From: Clostridium sp. Marseille-Q2269 | GTDB taxonomy: Bacteria > Bacillota > Clostridia > Clostridiales > Clostridiaceae | Length of the DNA: 64,000 nt | Assembly (NCBI RefSeq): GCF_943736985.1 | Contig: NZ_CALSFS010000018.1 | Span: forward strand, 1-64,000 | Reading direction: 5' to 3' | Translations under genes and position numbers: made by a program | In this document: positions 17,920 to 27,787 of the stretch, in pieces | Position numbering within the stretch: position 1 is the first letter of the stretch | Layout of the letters: each line of letters starts with the position of its first letter | The notes under the pieces: model-generated | The model's database searches: none | Told to the model about the DNA's origin: nothing | What the model saw: the letters and a program-made list of their open reading frames with translations, nothing else

Positions 17920-18633
17920 TTGAAAGGAAAATGTTATTTTTGTAATAAAGAATTTAGTAAATCAGGTGTTTTAAGACATATAAAAAGTTGTTCAGATATG
18001 AGAGAATATATGGGGGAAAATATAAAATCTTCTAAAGTTAAAAAGGATAAATTTATATTGAATATAGCTTCTAAATATAATCCAAGTATATACTGGTTAT
18101 ATATAGCTATAAATAAAACTGCTACATTAAAGGATTTAGATAAATTTTTAAGAGATGTATGGGTAGAATGTTGTGGACATTTAAGTAGTTTTAAAATAAA
18201 TAATAATACATATGAAAGTGAAATAGATTCTATTTTTGGATCAGAAGCAAAAGACATGAATGTAAAGCTTAAAGATGTGGTTACAGTAAATGATAAAATA
18301 AATTATGAATATGATTTTGGTTCCACTACTTATTTAACTATAAAAGTTGAGGGGGAGCTGTCTAGTTTAAAAACAGAAAAACAAATAGAAATAATGGCTA
18401 GAAACAACGAACCTGAAATAAAATGTTGTAACTGTGATAATAAGGCATCATATTATGACGGTGAATATGATGAATTCTTATGTGAAGAATGTTACAATAA
18501 GAGTAATAGAGAAGATAGTGAAATGATTGATAAGATAGATTACTGGAATTCTCCTAGAGATGGTGTATGTGGATATTATGGGGAAAAATCAGATGAAACC
18601 CCATATGTTCCTTTGATAAATAAAAGGATATAA
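17920..18633 (+). CDS. pRiA4b ORF-3-like protein with zinc-finger ends
   Basis: The central part (SIYWLYIAINKTATLKDLDK; FLRDVWVECCGHLSSF; KINYEYDFGSTTYLTIKV) is the plasmid pRiA4b ORF-3-like/IS1096 passenger-like fold, of unknown biochemical role. An N-terminal CYFC...H...C finger and a C-terminal CCNC...CEEC zinc ribbon flank it. I favour TTG 17920, with GAAAGG 9 nt upstream; ATG 17911 touches that RBS. It lies alone between the BMC terminator and the SWIM remnant. Function is unknown. Confidence 0.75.
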   Translation: MKGKCYFCNKEFSKSGVLRHIKSCSDMREYMGENIKSSKVKKDKFILNIASKYNPSIYWLYIAINKTATLKDLDKFLRDVWVECCGHLSSFKINNNTYESEIDSIFGSEAKDMNVKLKDVVTVNDKINYEYDFGSTTYLTIKVEGELSSLKTEKQIEIMARNNEPEIKCCNCDNKASYYDGEYDEFLCEECYNKSNREDSEMIDKIDYWNSPRDGVCGYYGEKSDETPYVPLINKRI

Positions 18634-18656
18634 TTAAAATTAGTTACATTTTAAAG

Positions 18657-19498
18657 ATGAATTTTAAAGAGATGTACATGAATATAAATGATTTTCAAAG
18701 GCATATAAATAACATAATTTTAGATAGAGGATATTTTTACTATATTGATGGAAATATAATGGACATATATAATCATGGAGATAATGAATACGTTTTTGAA
18801 GTTCAAGGAAGTGAAGACTATCAGGTTACAGTAAAGATAGATGAAAAGGGAGAAATACTATATTCTAGCTGTGATTGCCCTTATGATTTTGGACCTATAT
18901 ATAAGCATGAAGTTGCAGCTTATTTCAAATTATTTGAGATTTTAAATAGTAAGGATAATGAAAAAAGTGTAATAAAAGAAGTAGTAATTCTACCGGATAT
19001 AAGAGAAGTGTTAAGTGATCTTTCCAAAGAAAACCTTATTATTTTGTAGAGGAGATGGAAATTCTATTAGAAAAGGCTACTGACACAGATAACATAATAT
19101 TAGCCATAGATATTGCATTATTACTTCTTAATGAGGCTATTGAAGCATTTCAATATGCAGATGATTCTAACGGTGATATAGGTGGATTAGTAACTAAATG
19201 GAAAGAAATAAGATATACAGCTTATAAAGAACTTTCAATGAAGGAAGAACAGCAAAAATTAGCAAAGGAACTTTTGTTGCATGGAAATTTTCTGTATTAT
19301 AGAGAATTAAAAAAATTAACCACAGAAGGTAAAGAAGTATTTTATAACAAATTAAAACAAGAACTAAAAAACTTTAGGGAATGGCAGCAAAGAAATATTT
19401 ACCTTAAGGTTATAGAAGAGGAAAATGACTTAGATGAGATAATGGAGTTTGTAAGAAAAAATCCAGAAACCATAGAAAAGAATGCTTTTTTGGATTAA
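18657..19498 (+). pseudogene. Remnant of a SWIM zinc-finger protein
   Basis: Two fragments remain. The first (18657-19049) holds the SWIM-type segment SSCDCPYDFGPIYKHEVAAY, where the usual CxC...CxH finger has Tyr instead of the third Cys (GPIYKH rather than GPICKH). It stops at TAG, and a second open stretch (19055-19498) resembles the C-terminal helical part of the same family, joined with most of the middle missing. Full-length relatives are several hundred residues long. Loss of a metal ligand, an early stop and internal deletion all indicate decay. A hairpin terminator lies about 110 nt later. Confidence 0.7.
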
Positions 19499-19608
19499 CA
19501 GTAGCAAAAAATCCAAAATATAAACACTACTGCACACCTGTATATAAATAAACATAGTTAAAGATACTATTAAATAATAAATAAAATTGTATAATGCATT
19601 ATTAAATT

Positions 19609-19647
19609 AAAAGATGATTTCTATATTAAGTAGGAATTATCTTTTTT
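19609..19647 (+). terminator. Hairpin terminator after the SWIM remnant
   Basis: AAAAGATGATTTCTA (19609-19623) pairs imperfectly (12 of 15) with TAGGAATTATCTTTT, followed by Ts. Confidence 0.6.
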
Positions 19648-20164
19648 AGTATTATTGATTTCTAAATTAGTATATTAAAATGAAAGAATTTCAGGGTATA
19701 ATAACTTTCATATTTAATTCTAATATGAGTGATTCACTAAAAGGTGAAGATGTGGTAGAATTATACGTGGACAAAAATGCCGGAAAAGTTTGTTCAGACA
19801 CATGTGGAAACTGTAGTGAAACTAAGCAAGTAATATCAAGGATGCACATAATTTAAAAGTATAAAAATCATGTATTTGCTATTGATTTTTTATAGGTGAT
19901 GGCAAACTATTTTATTATACATAATAGATTCAAATTTATTAACAATATCAAGTTTTAGGTTGTTAGTAATATCAATGATTTGGGGCCCTTGGGTGTATGT
20001 ACACATATTCCAGGGCTTTCCTGTGTGGAAACATATAAATAGAGCAAAATGTTCTGGGCAATATATCCCAAAAGGTAACATGTGGAGTGAGTTCGTCTTT
20101 AGAAAAAGAATATGTAAAAAAATACAACAAGAAGATTAAGATTGTAATTAGAGGAGGATACATT
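19648..20164. other. Gene-poor stretch with one doubtful 58-codon frame
   Basis: An ATG at 19680 opens a 58-codon frame to 19856 containing CSDTCGNC, but no RBS precedes it. From about 19975 to 20080 G+C is higher than around it, and the plus strand can be read as part of an open frame (WGPWVYVHIFQGFPVWKH). I cannot identify it. Either may be debris of lost genes. Confidence 0.3.
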
Positions 20165-21286
20165 ATGAAAATTTCGAAGAAAGATGCGTTGATATGGTTT
20201 GAATTTTTTGCCATGTTGCCAGAAGAAGAAGAAGTTATGCCAAAACAACAAGAAATCATTTATGCTACCTTTGCACAAATTGAGGCAGCAATTGATCATA
20301 GAAATGATATGTTGATGTCAGAAATTAAAAATTTAAAAACCTTAGAAAATAGAACTCTTTTTGTAGGAAATGAAAGGAAATTCCCAAAAGGATGTCGTTC
20401 TTGTCTGTTGGGAACTGGTTTGAGTGCAATTAGAAAAACGAATAAATGTAATGCAGAGTGTAAGTTTTGTTATAATTATGGAGAATTAGATGATATGTTT
20501 CCTATTGGCGAAGGTATGTGGGAAATCGGAGGTACAAAATTTTATGAAAAGGATATTGACTTACTTCTTTCTATCCATAAGAAACCTACTGGGGTTTCCT
20601 ACGTTTATTTAGAGCCATTTATGGAAATTGAAAAATATTATTCAGTTATAAAGAAATTTAGTGATGCTAAGTTTATCAACATCTATATACAAATGGTACT
20701 TTAGCTAGGTCAGAGACATTGAAAGCATTAGGTGAATCTGGTCTTGATGAGATACGTTTCAATTTGGGGGCATCTAATTGTTCAGACAAAGTTATTGAAA
20801 ATATTAAAATAGCAAAAATATATTAAAAATGTAGGTATTGAAACTCCAATGACTCCAGAGTTTTTTGAAGCCTTTTTTAAGAAAAAGCAAGCAATCTTAG
20901 GGACAAACCTTGATTTTATAAATTGTGCAGAACTGCATTTAAATGAAAATAACATAGATAATTATTATGGGGAAAATATGTATATTTCCAGACATGGCTA
21001 CATATCTCCAATTTGGAGCAGAGAATTAACTTTAAAATTCATGAAAATAGCTGATGAAGAAAATTGGGATCTAGTAGTTCATGATTGCTCAAACCATACA
21101 AAATTTGCTAGGGATTTGAATTTGAGTAGTAAAGAAGGTAAGTGGTTTGGAGCAAGTAATTATGGCTGTGAATTTCCTAGGATTCCATATGAATCATTTT
21201 TACCAATACTACGTGATGACAATTTTAAATTTTTAAGTGAAGAAGAATTGCCTGAAGGCTATAAGGCGGGAAATTTGATTTTTTAG
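20165..21286 (+). pseudogene. Radical SAM protein broken by two frameshifts
   Basis: The gene begins at ATG 20165 behind GAGGAGG. It shows a radical SAM signature, Cys-x3-Cys-x2-Cys (CNAECKFCYNYG), near residue 100, preceded by a further Cys pair (GCRSC). The frame shifts near 20690, where a TA repeat (CTATATAC) seems expanded by 2 nt; homology-like sequence continues as TNGTLARSETLKALG. It shifts again in an A run near 20818 before KNVGIETPMTPEFFEAF, then stays open to 21286. Both shifts lie in simple repeats, so phase variation or sequencing error is possible, but decay is more likely given the neighbours. The substrate is unknown. Confidence 0.8.
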
Positions 21287-21423
21287 ATAAATAAAGGTTA
21301 TTAATAACCAGTCTTTTTATTTGGTGTTAAAAGTAAAATTATAGTATTGTGCTTAATTTAATATTTAGGTATAAGAAATTTTATGTGTTAGTTATTAATT
21401 TAGCTTGATTGAAAATAATAGGA

Positions 21424-21514
21424 GCTGTGGCACTAAGAATAAATTCTACAATATATTGTGTTAAATTTAAACTGTAAAACAATACATTGTGATTAAATTC
21501 TTTAATGCCACAGC
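21424..21514. repeat. 91-nt imperfect inverted repeat
   Basis: GCTGTGGCA (21424-21432) pairs with TGCCACAGC (21506-21514), and the inner arms continue to pair at roughly three quarters of positions to a central loop. It lies between convergent genes and may be a bidirectional terminator or a small non-autonomous element. It has no coding potential. Confidence 0.7.
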
Positions 21515-21576
21515 CCTTTGAATAAAATCCATAAAAGTTTATAAAAAAGTAAGGTTTATGGTTGTTATTCTATATA

Positions 21577-22458
21577 TCAGTCGTTTTTATTTAACCATTT
21601 ATTAAGCACTTCTATATACTTTTCATTTTCTTCTACAAATGGCATATGGCGGCTAAATTCGAATAATTCCCATTCTGAATTAGGGATTTTATCATACATT
21701 GTTTTTGCAACAAGCGGTGAGCAAAGATCAAGTAAACCACTTATAATTAAACAAGGTTCTTTAATATCTTCAATTTCTTTCATAAAATCAAAGTTTTTTA
21801 ATGTACCAGATGGGCTAAATTCATTTTGACCCCATGCAGTTACATAAGCTTCTGTTCCAGCCACTTTTGAACGTCTTAAGCATTCAGGAGAATCCTTAGT
21901 AACTTCTCCTGCGCAGTGACGAAGCATGAATTCTGCTTCTGCTTTTTTATATTCTTCTGAAGAATAATCTCCAGTTTCTTCTGCCTTTGCAATAGCATCT
22001 TGCATTTCTTTAGGAAGATATGAAACTCTTCTACGTTGTTCCTTTTCCCATAATGTAGCAGATGGTAAGGTACTTGATAAAATATAGCTTTTTATTCCTT
22101 CAGGTTTGTACTTACAAGCATATTCAATTGCTTGCATTCCTCCCCAAGATTGACCTAATAGGTGAATTTCATTTAAGTTTAAATGTTTACGTAATTGAAT
22201 TAATTCTTCAATCCATGTATCTGCATTCCATAAATCAGGACGAGAAGGTGTTTGAGATAGTCCACATCCTAATTGATCATACATAATAACTGCACGTCCA
22301 TCTTCTGCAATTTTGTCAAGCACTTCAAAGTAGTTATGTGTAGATCCTGGTCCACCATGTAATAACACTAATGGTTTTTTATTTCCTGTACATTCACCAA
22401 CTATACGATAATAAGTTTTATATTCTAGATATGGCATATAACCTTCAGTAATTTTCAT
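21577..22458 (-). CDS. pip: Proline iminopeptidase (alpha/beta hydrolase, family S33)
   Basis: Cytoplasmic serine peptidase releasing N-terminal proline from peptides. The oxyanion segment LLHGGPGS, nucleophile elbow GQSWGG (Ser in GxSxG), Asp in SGLLDLCSP and His in EFSRHMPF form the expected triad. It has about 293 residues, the usual length. ATG 22458 is 7 nt after AAGGAG; the in-frame TTG at 22464 touches that RBS. It lies with an Xaa-Pro peptidase and two POT peptide transporters, pointing to use of proline-containing peptides, a common clostridial energy source. Confidence 0.92.
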   Translation of the reverse strand: MKITEGYMPYLEYKTYYRIVGECTGNKKPLVLLHGGPGSTHNYFEVLDKIAEDGRAVIMYDQLGCGLSQTPSRPDLWNADTWIEELIQLRKHLNLNEIHLLGQSWGGMQAIEYACKYKPEGIKSYILSSTLPSATLWEKEQRRRVSYLPKEMQDAIAKAEETGDYSSEEYKKAEAEFMLRHCAGEVTKDSPECLRRSKVAGTEAYVTAWGQNEFSPSGTLKNFDFMKEIEDIKEPCLIISGLLDLCSPLVAKTMYDKIPNSEWELFEFSRHMPFVEENEKYIEVLNKWLNKND

Positions 22459-22536
22459 AATCAATCTCCTTATCTTTGTTTTATAAATAGATTAATTGGT
22501 TATGACTTTCATGGAAATTCATAACCAATTTTATTA

Positions 22537-23625
22537 TTATTTAGATTCAGAAACAACAATTATGTCCTTTGTATATTTGTTTAATACTTCGCAACCATCT
22601 TCAGTTGTAATAACAAGATCTTCTATACGAATACCTATTCCTTCTTCAGGAAGATATATTCCAGGTTCAACAGAGAAACATTGTCCTGGTTTGATTATAT
22701 CTTCATTTACAGAAGAAACATCACCAAATTCATGATCTTCTAGACCACAAGAATGTCCAGTTCTATGTGTGAAATATTTTCCATATCCTTTTTCTTCAAT
22801 ATAGTTTCTTGCAGCTAAATCTACATCACACATTCTGTTTCCAGGTTTTGCAGCAGCAATACCTCTTAAATTTGCCTCTAAAACTATGTTATATATTTCT
22901 TTTTGTCTTTCAGAAACCTCACCGATAAATACAGTTCTTGTCATATCAGATGCATAGTTTTTATAGAATCCACCTATATCAAGTACAACGCAATCTCCAT
23001 GTTTCCCTTTTGAATCATCAGTTACATGGTGTGGATCTGCTGCCCCTTTAGCATATGCAGTGATTGGATCAAAAGATACTTCATTAATACCATGTTTTTT
23101 ATAGATTTCTCGAACTTTAGTATTTAATTCTTTTTCAGTTAAACCTTTTGCTACCCATGGAATCAATTCATCCATTACAAGATCATTTAATCTTGAAGAT
23201 TCTTTTAAAATAGCTATTTCTTCTTCATCTTTAACCATTCTTACATAATCAACAATCAAGGAACCGTTTACAAATTTGCTTCCTGCCCCAAGTTCTTGTA
23301 GTCTTAATAAGAATTTAGATGGCCATACTTTATCAATACCTATAACTTTATTTTTTTCTACAAATTTGGATAAAATTTCAACTCCATCTTCAATATCGTT
23401 ATACCATACGATTTCTACACCAAGATCTTCTTCTTGAGGGAACAATTCATTAATAATGATTTTGTGATTTCCATTAACGTTTAAGTATAATGCTAACAAT
23501 CTTTCTCCTGGAAGAATCCATTTTCCTGTTAAATAAAAAATGGCTGTTGGATCAGAGATAATCATTTGTGGAATATCATGTTCTTTCATTGATTCTAGTA
23601 CTCTGTTTAATTTGTTTATGTCCAT
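22537..23625 (-). CDS. Xaa-Pro peptidase (M24 aminopeptidase P/prolidase family)
   Basis: A metallopeptidase of 362 residues cleaving Xaa-Pro bonds. The N-terminal creatinase-like domain is followed by the pita-bread domain with the five metal ligands in sequence: VVLDIGGFYKNYASDMTR (two Asp), HRTGHSCGLEDHEFG (His), SVEPGIYLP (Glu) and IRIEDLVI (Glu). ATG 23625 has AGGAGGG 7 nt upstream. It is transcribed towards pip with about 80 nt between, probably as one unit. Whether it is a dipeptidase (PepQ) or aminopeptidase is not decided by sequence. Confidence 0.92.
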   Translation of the reverse strand: MDINKLNRVLESMKEHDIPQMIISDPTAIFYLTGKWILPGERLLALYLNVNGNHKIIINELFPQEEDLGVEIVWYNDIEDGVEILSKFVEKNKVIGIDKVWPSKFLLRLQELGAGSKFVNGSLIVDYVRMVKDEEEIAILKESSRLNDLVMDELIPWVAKGLTEKELNTKVREIYKKHGINEVSFDPITAYAKGAADPHHVTDDSKGKHGDCVVLDIGGFYKNYASDMTRTVFIGEVSERQKEIYNIVLEANLRGIAAAKPGNRMCDVDLAARNYIEEKGYGKYFTHRTGHSCGLEDHEFGDVSSVNEDIIKPGQCFSVEPGIYLPEEGIGIRIEDLVITTEDGCEVLNKYTKDIIVVSESK

Positions 23626-24027
23626 AGCTAATCCCTCCTATAATAGTCATTAAACACTAATATCATAATATGCTTGTCCTAAAATGTCAATGTACATATT
23701 GGCATTCAAAAGAATTTTTTTGACTTTTAAAAATTTTCAATTTTATTTAAAAATAATAGAGATTTTTGTATTATTATATGATATAATGATGAAAAATGAT
23801 ATTTTTTTAATATAAGTGTAATAAAATAATAATAAATATCATAATAAGATGATGCTTTAAGCTAGAAAATATAGGGCTTAACAGCATAAATTTACTTAAA
23901 TTATAAATATCGATATAATGAAAAAATATATAGTAATACTAAAAAACTATATATATATTTTATATTTAATATAATTTAAGATTTTATTAACTTAAAATTT
24001 TCTTTGCTTACAAAATAAGCAGAAAAC
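23626..24027. other. Divergent intergenic region between peptidase and POT genes
   Basis: This stretch is very AT-rich. It must hold the leftward peptidase promoter and the rightward transporter promoter. No protein-coding frame or conserved RNA was recognised. Its right part resembles the region before the second transporter. Confidence 0.5.
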
Positions 24028-24043
24028 AATACCATATGGTATT
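24028..24043. promoter_or_regulatory. 16-nt palindrome upstream of first POT gene
   Basis: AATACCATATGGTATT is a perfect palindrome about 90 nt before the transporter start. Related cores TACCATAAGGTA and TACCAATGGTA occur at 25895 and 27554. It is a candidate operator for a shared regulator. Confidence 0.5.
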
Positions 24044-24135
24044 TAAAATCATTTTCTTTCATCTTAAAAAGAACATGGAAGATGATTTTTCAAATACACA
24101 CGTAATACTAATTTCTTTTATAGGGGGAATAAAAA

Positions 24136-25494
24136 ATGGAAAACACAACTAGAAGGCCATTTGGGTTCTATATATGCTCATTTGCTTTCACCTTAGAAAG
24201 ATTTGCATTTTACTCAGCAAAATGGTTAATAGCAGTATTTGTAGTTGCTAAAATAGCAGATGGGGGTCTTGGACTTACAGCTGCAGATGCAGCAAAAATG
24301 TCTGCAAATTTAGTTGCATTTACTTATCTTGCACCATTGATTGGCTCAACTATATCTGACCGATTTGTAGGTGCTAGATATCTTATTCCTATTGGAATGA
24401 TTTTAATGGGAGCAGGTTATTTAGTAGGATGGCAGGCTTCAAGTGCCGGTATGGTTAACTTAATGATCGTATTGGTTTCTATAGGTACAGGCTTATTTAA
24501 ACCTCAGACAAATGCTATTACAGGTAGACTTTTTGATGACCCAAGCCAATTAGATAGTGCATTTTCTACTCAATACTCCTTTGTTAATATTGGATCTTTT
24601 GTAGGTACAACAATTATAGGAGCACTTGTAGGAATAAAAGGTTATGCTTTTTGTTTCCTAGTTTGTGGAATCATGATGTTTATTGATGCAGCTTGGTTTG
24701 TCTTTGGATGGAGATTCCTAGGGGAAACAGGTAAAAGACCATTTAAAATTGACGAACACAAAGAAGTAAAAGGTACAAAAGAAATTAAAGCAACTAAAGA
24801 GGAAAAGAAACCTCTTACAACAATAGAAAAGAAAAGAATTGCAGCTATTGTTTTGGTATCTTGCTTTTCTGTAATCTTTTGGGTATTGTGGTACTTAGCA
24901 TATATGCCAGTATATTTCTACTGGGGTGGAGACAATGCAGCGGCTAACTGGGTTATTGGTGGTTTTACAGTTCCAACAGCTTGGTTTGATTCATTAAATG
25001 CATTCTGCTGTATAGCATTAGGACCAGTACTTGGTAAATTATGGACAAAATTAGCTAATAGACCTCAAGGTGATATGAGTATGTTTAAGAAGACTGCTTT
25101 AGGTATGATATTATTAGGCTTATCTTATGTTATATTTGCAATGGCAGATGTTACAAGAGGTGGGAATCTTGCATCACTTGTTTGGATCATTGCATTTGGT
25201 ATTGTATTATCTTTAGGAGAAATGGTATTCTCACCACTTGGAAATTCATTTATAGCTAAATTTGCTCCAGCTAGATTATTGACAGCTATGATGAGTGTTT
25301 GGATACTTGCAGTTTTCTTTGCAGGAAAATCCTATGGATGGGTATATGAATTCACATTAAAATTCAAATTCGCCACTGTATACTTTGTAATTGCAGCTAT
25401 TGCTATTGGAGCAGGAATTATTCTTTGGTTATTAGACAAAAATTTGAGCAGTTTAGTTGTAAAAGAGGAAGATACATTAGAAGATGCTGTTTAA
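24136..25494 (+). CDS. POT/PTR-family di- or tripeptide:proton symporter
   Basis: A 452-residue membrane protein of the proton-dependent oligopeptide transporter family with many hydrophobic segments. The first helix carries the POT-type ERF motif (TLERFAFYSAKWL). Loop 2-3 has SDRFVGARYLIPIG, and the middle has FSTQYSFVNIGSFVGT, the family signature region. A charged cytoplasmic loop (KEVKGTKEIKATKEEKK, about residue 210-230) separates the two halves. RBS GGGGGAA lies 7 nt before ATG. It is about 80% alike by eye to the next gene, so they are tandem duplicates. With the adjacent proline peptidases it would feed peptides into Stickland metabolism (inference). Confidence 0.9.
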   Translation: MENTTRRPFGFYICSFAFTLERFAFYSAKWLIAVFVVAKIADGGLGLTAADAAKMSANLVAFTYLAPLIGSTISDRFVGARYLIPIGMILMGAGYLVGWQASSAGMVNLMIVLVSIGTGLFKPQTNAITGRLFDDPSQLDSAFSTQYSFVNIGSFVGTTIIGALVGIKGYAFCFLVCGIMMFIDAAWFVFGWRFLGETGKRPFKIDEHKEVKGTKEIKATKEEKKPLTTIEKKRIAAIVLVSCFSVIFWVLWYLAYMPVYFYWGGDNAAANWVIGGFTVPTAWFDSLNAFCCIALGPVLGKLWTKLANRPQGDMSMFKKTALGMILLGLSYVIFAMADVTRGGNLASLVWIIAFGIVLSLGEMVFSPLGNSFIAKFAPARLLTAMMSVWILAVFFAGKSYGWVYEFTLKFKFATVYFVIAAIAIGAGIILWLLDKNLSSLVVKEEDTLEDAV

Positions 25495-25556
25495 AATTAA
25501 TAGTAAATTATTATATCTATTTAAGTTTATAATGAATTAATAATGTAATATAAGAA

Positions 25557-25588
25557 AGAAGTCATTGTTTTCAATGGCTTCTTTTTGT
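25557..25588 (+). terminator. Terminator after first POT gene
   Basis: AAGAAGTCATTG pairs with CAATGGCTTCTT (one G-T pair), followed by Ts. Confidence 0.85.
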
Positions 25589-25999
25589 GCTTTAAAAACT
25601 CTAGACTATAAGGTGTTTTAATATAGCCTAAGCATGATGGTATATATATTAAAAAATAGAAAATAAGAATAATTTAAATATTGATTTTGCATTTATGTGA
25701 AATTATTGAAAATTTTCTTTTATTAGCAGAAAATTTGTGTTATTATATGTTATAGATGGATTATATAATATATTTTTTAGAAATATGGTAAAAATGGAGT
25801 GGAATTGGGGTTATGCTTTAATAATTAGTAACATTATTAAATGAATATTTTAATAATAACTACTGCCATTACAATGCCTATTTCTAATGAATATTACCAT
25901 AAGGTATTTAAGGCCCTGTGAATTGTACATGAAAGATAAGATGTCACATGGTTTTTCAAATACAAATGCAATATTAATTTTTATAAAGGGGGAATAAAA
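25589..25999. other. Leader of second POT gene
   Basis: No gene is seen. The last 60-70 nt before the start repeat the leader of the first transporter (TTTTTCAAATACA, then a T/A-rich run and GGGGGAATAAAAA). The dyad TACCATAAGGTA lies at 25895-25906. The promoter region was duplicated together with the gene. Confidence 0.6.
25895..25906. promoter_or_regulatory. Dyad upstream of second POT gene
   Basis: TACCATAAGGTA is followed by TTTAAGG. It matches the palindrome at 24028 and has a similar distance to the downstream start. Confidence 0.45.
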
Positions 26000-27355
26000 A
26001 TGGAACAAAAAAAGAAAATGCCATTTGGGTTTTATATATGCTCAATTGCTTTCTCATTTGAAAGATTTGCATTTTACTCAGCAAAATGGCTAATCACAGT
26101 ATTTGTAGCTACAAAAATAGCTGCTGGAGGACTTGGACTTACAGCCGCAGATGCTGCAAAAATGTCTGCAAATTTAGTTGCATTTACTTATCTTGCACCA
26201 ATAGCTGGTTCATATATATCTGACCGTAAAGTAGGTGCTAGATACCTTATTCCAATTGGAATGGTTTTAATGGGATTAGGTTATTTAGTAGGCTGGAAGG
26301 CTAATAGTGCTGGAATGATCAATGTAATGATTACATTGGTTTCCATTGGTACAGGACTATTTAAATCACAAAACAGTGCTATTACAGGTAGACTTTTTGA
26401 TAATCAAAAAGATTTAGATAATGCATTTTCTATTCAGTATTCTTTTGTTAATATTGGTTCTTTCATAGGAACAACAATTCTAGGGGTGCTTGCAGGAAGC
26501 ATGGGATACTCTTTCTGTTTTTTAATCTGTGCAATAATGATGTTCCTTGATGCTGCTTGGTTTATCTTTGGATGGAGATTCTTAGGAGAAGCTGGTAAAA
26601 AGCCATTTAAGGTTGATGAACATAAAGAAGTAAAAGCAGAAAAACAACAAGAAGAAAAGAAGCCTATTACAGGAATAGAAAAGAAAAGAGTTGCAGCTAT
26701 TGTTTTAATATCTTTATTTTCTATAGTATTTTGGATATTCTGGTTCTTAGCATACATGCCTGTATATTTTTATTGGGGTGGAGACAATGCAGCTGCCAAT
26801 TGGATGATAGGTAGCTTTAAGGTTCCTACAGCTTGGTTTGACTCTTTAAATGCTATATGCTGTATAACATTAGGACCAATCCTTGGTAAAGTTTGGACAA
26901 GATTAGATAAGAGACCTCAAGGAGATATGAGCATGTTTAAGAAAACTGCTTTAGGTATGTTACTTCTTGGCTTATCTTATATAATATTTGCAATGGCAGA
27001 TGTTACAAGAGGAGGACAACTTATATCACTTGGATGGCTTGTTGTATTTGGTGTAGTATTATCTCTTGGAGAAATGGTGTTCTCACCACTAGGAAATTCG
27101 TTTGTAAGTAAATTTTCTCCTGCTAAATTGTTAACAATTATGATGAGCGTTTGGGTATTTTCAAGTTTTGTTGCAGCAAAAGCTTACGGATGGATATATG
27201 AATTTACATTAAAATTTAAATTTGCACCTGTGTACTTCACAATTGCAGCCATTGCCATTGTATGTGGTATAATTCTTTGGTCATTAGATGGAAAATTAAA
27301 CAGCTTAGTTATAGAAGAAAAAACTGTTTCAGATGATGGTGTAAGTTTAAATTAA
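26000..27355 (+). CDS. POT/PTR-family peptide symporter, duplicate
   Basis: A 451-residue paralogue of the transporter at 24136 with the same motifs (SFERFAFYSAKWL, FSIQYSFVNIGSFIGT, WFDSLNAICCI) and the same Lys-rich middle loop (HKEVKAEKQQEEKK). Differences gather in the loop, in the end and in a few helix residues, so substrate range may have shifted. It has its own copy of the leader, RBS and terminator, so it can be expressed independently of the first. Confidence 0.9.
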   Translation: MEQKKKMPFGFYICSIAFSFERFAFYSAKWLITVFVATKIAAGGLGLTAADAAKMSANLVAFTYLAPIAGSYISDRKVGARYLIPIGMVLMGLGYLVGWKANSAGMINVMITLVSIGTGLFKSQNSAITGRLFDNQKDLDNAFSIQYSFVNIGSFIGTTILGVLAGSMGYSFCFLICAIMMFLDAAWFIFGWRFLGEAGKKPFKVDEHKEVKAEKQQEEKKPITGIEKKRVAAIVLISLFSIVFWIFWFLAYMPVYFYWGGDNAAANWMIGSFKVPTAWFDSLNAICCITLGPILGKVWTRLDKRPQGDMSMFKKTALGMLLLGLSYIIFAMADVTRGGQLISLGWLVVFGVVLSLGEMVFSPLGNSFVSKFSPAKLLTIMMSVWVFSSFVAAKAYGWIYEFTLKFKFAPVYFTIAAIAIVCGIILWSLDGKLNSLVIEEKTVSDDGVSLN

Positions 27356-27490
27356 AATTTTACTGAATGTATAGATATTTTTATACAAAAGTATTTATAG
27401 TATAGGGGAATTATCTGTTGTAAAATCATTAATAATAAATTGTTATTCTAAAATAAATTCATAAAAATATTAATAATTAGATATTAAAAA

Positions 27491-27524
27491 AAGAAGCCAT
27501 TATTTATAAGGGCTTCTTTTTTTA
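27491..27524 (+). terminator. Terminator after second POT gene
   Basis: AAGAAGCC (27491-27498) pairs with GGCTTCTT (27511-27518), then a run of Ts. Confidence 0.88.
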
Positions 27525-27553
27525 TACTAAAATGACCACTTTGTAATATGTTA

Positions 27554-27564
27554 TACCAATGGTA
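27554..27564. promoter_or_regulatory. Third TACC-GGTA dyad
   Basis: TACCAATGGTA lies about 220 nt before the broken translation-factor gene, echoing the dyads before both transporters. With an 11-nt length, chance is possible in AT-rich DNA. Confidence 0.3.
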
Positions 27565-27787
27565 AAAATATTTTTATAAAAAAATATTACTATAAGGTCT
27601 AAATTTATATATAGGAAATTTCCCAATATGGTAGTATATTAGTATTATATGAACTTTAATAAAAATCTACTATAATAATGAAGCCTTTAGTAGAATATTT
27701 AAGGCAAGAGTATTTTAAATAAAAAGTTATTTAAAGTGATTATTAAAATTTATTACATATATTATTAAAAATAGAATGAGATAAATT

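Noticed and set aside
21427-21450. Possible sigma-54 promoter at TGGCAC in the inverted repeat
   Set aside because: The required TGC box at the proper distance is missing, and the bases are explained by the hairpin.
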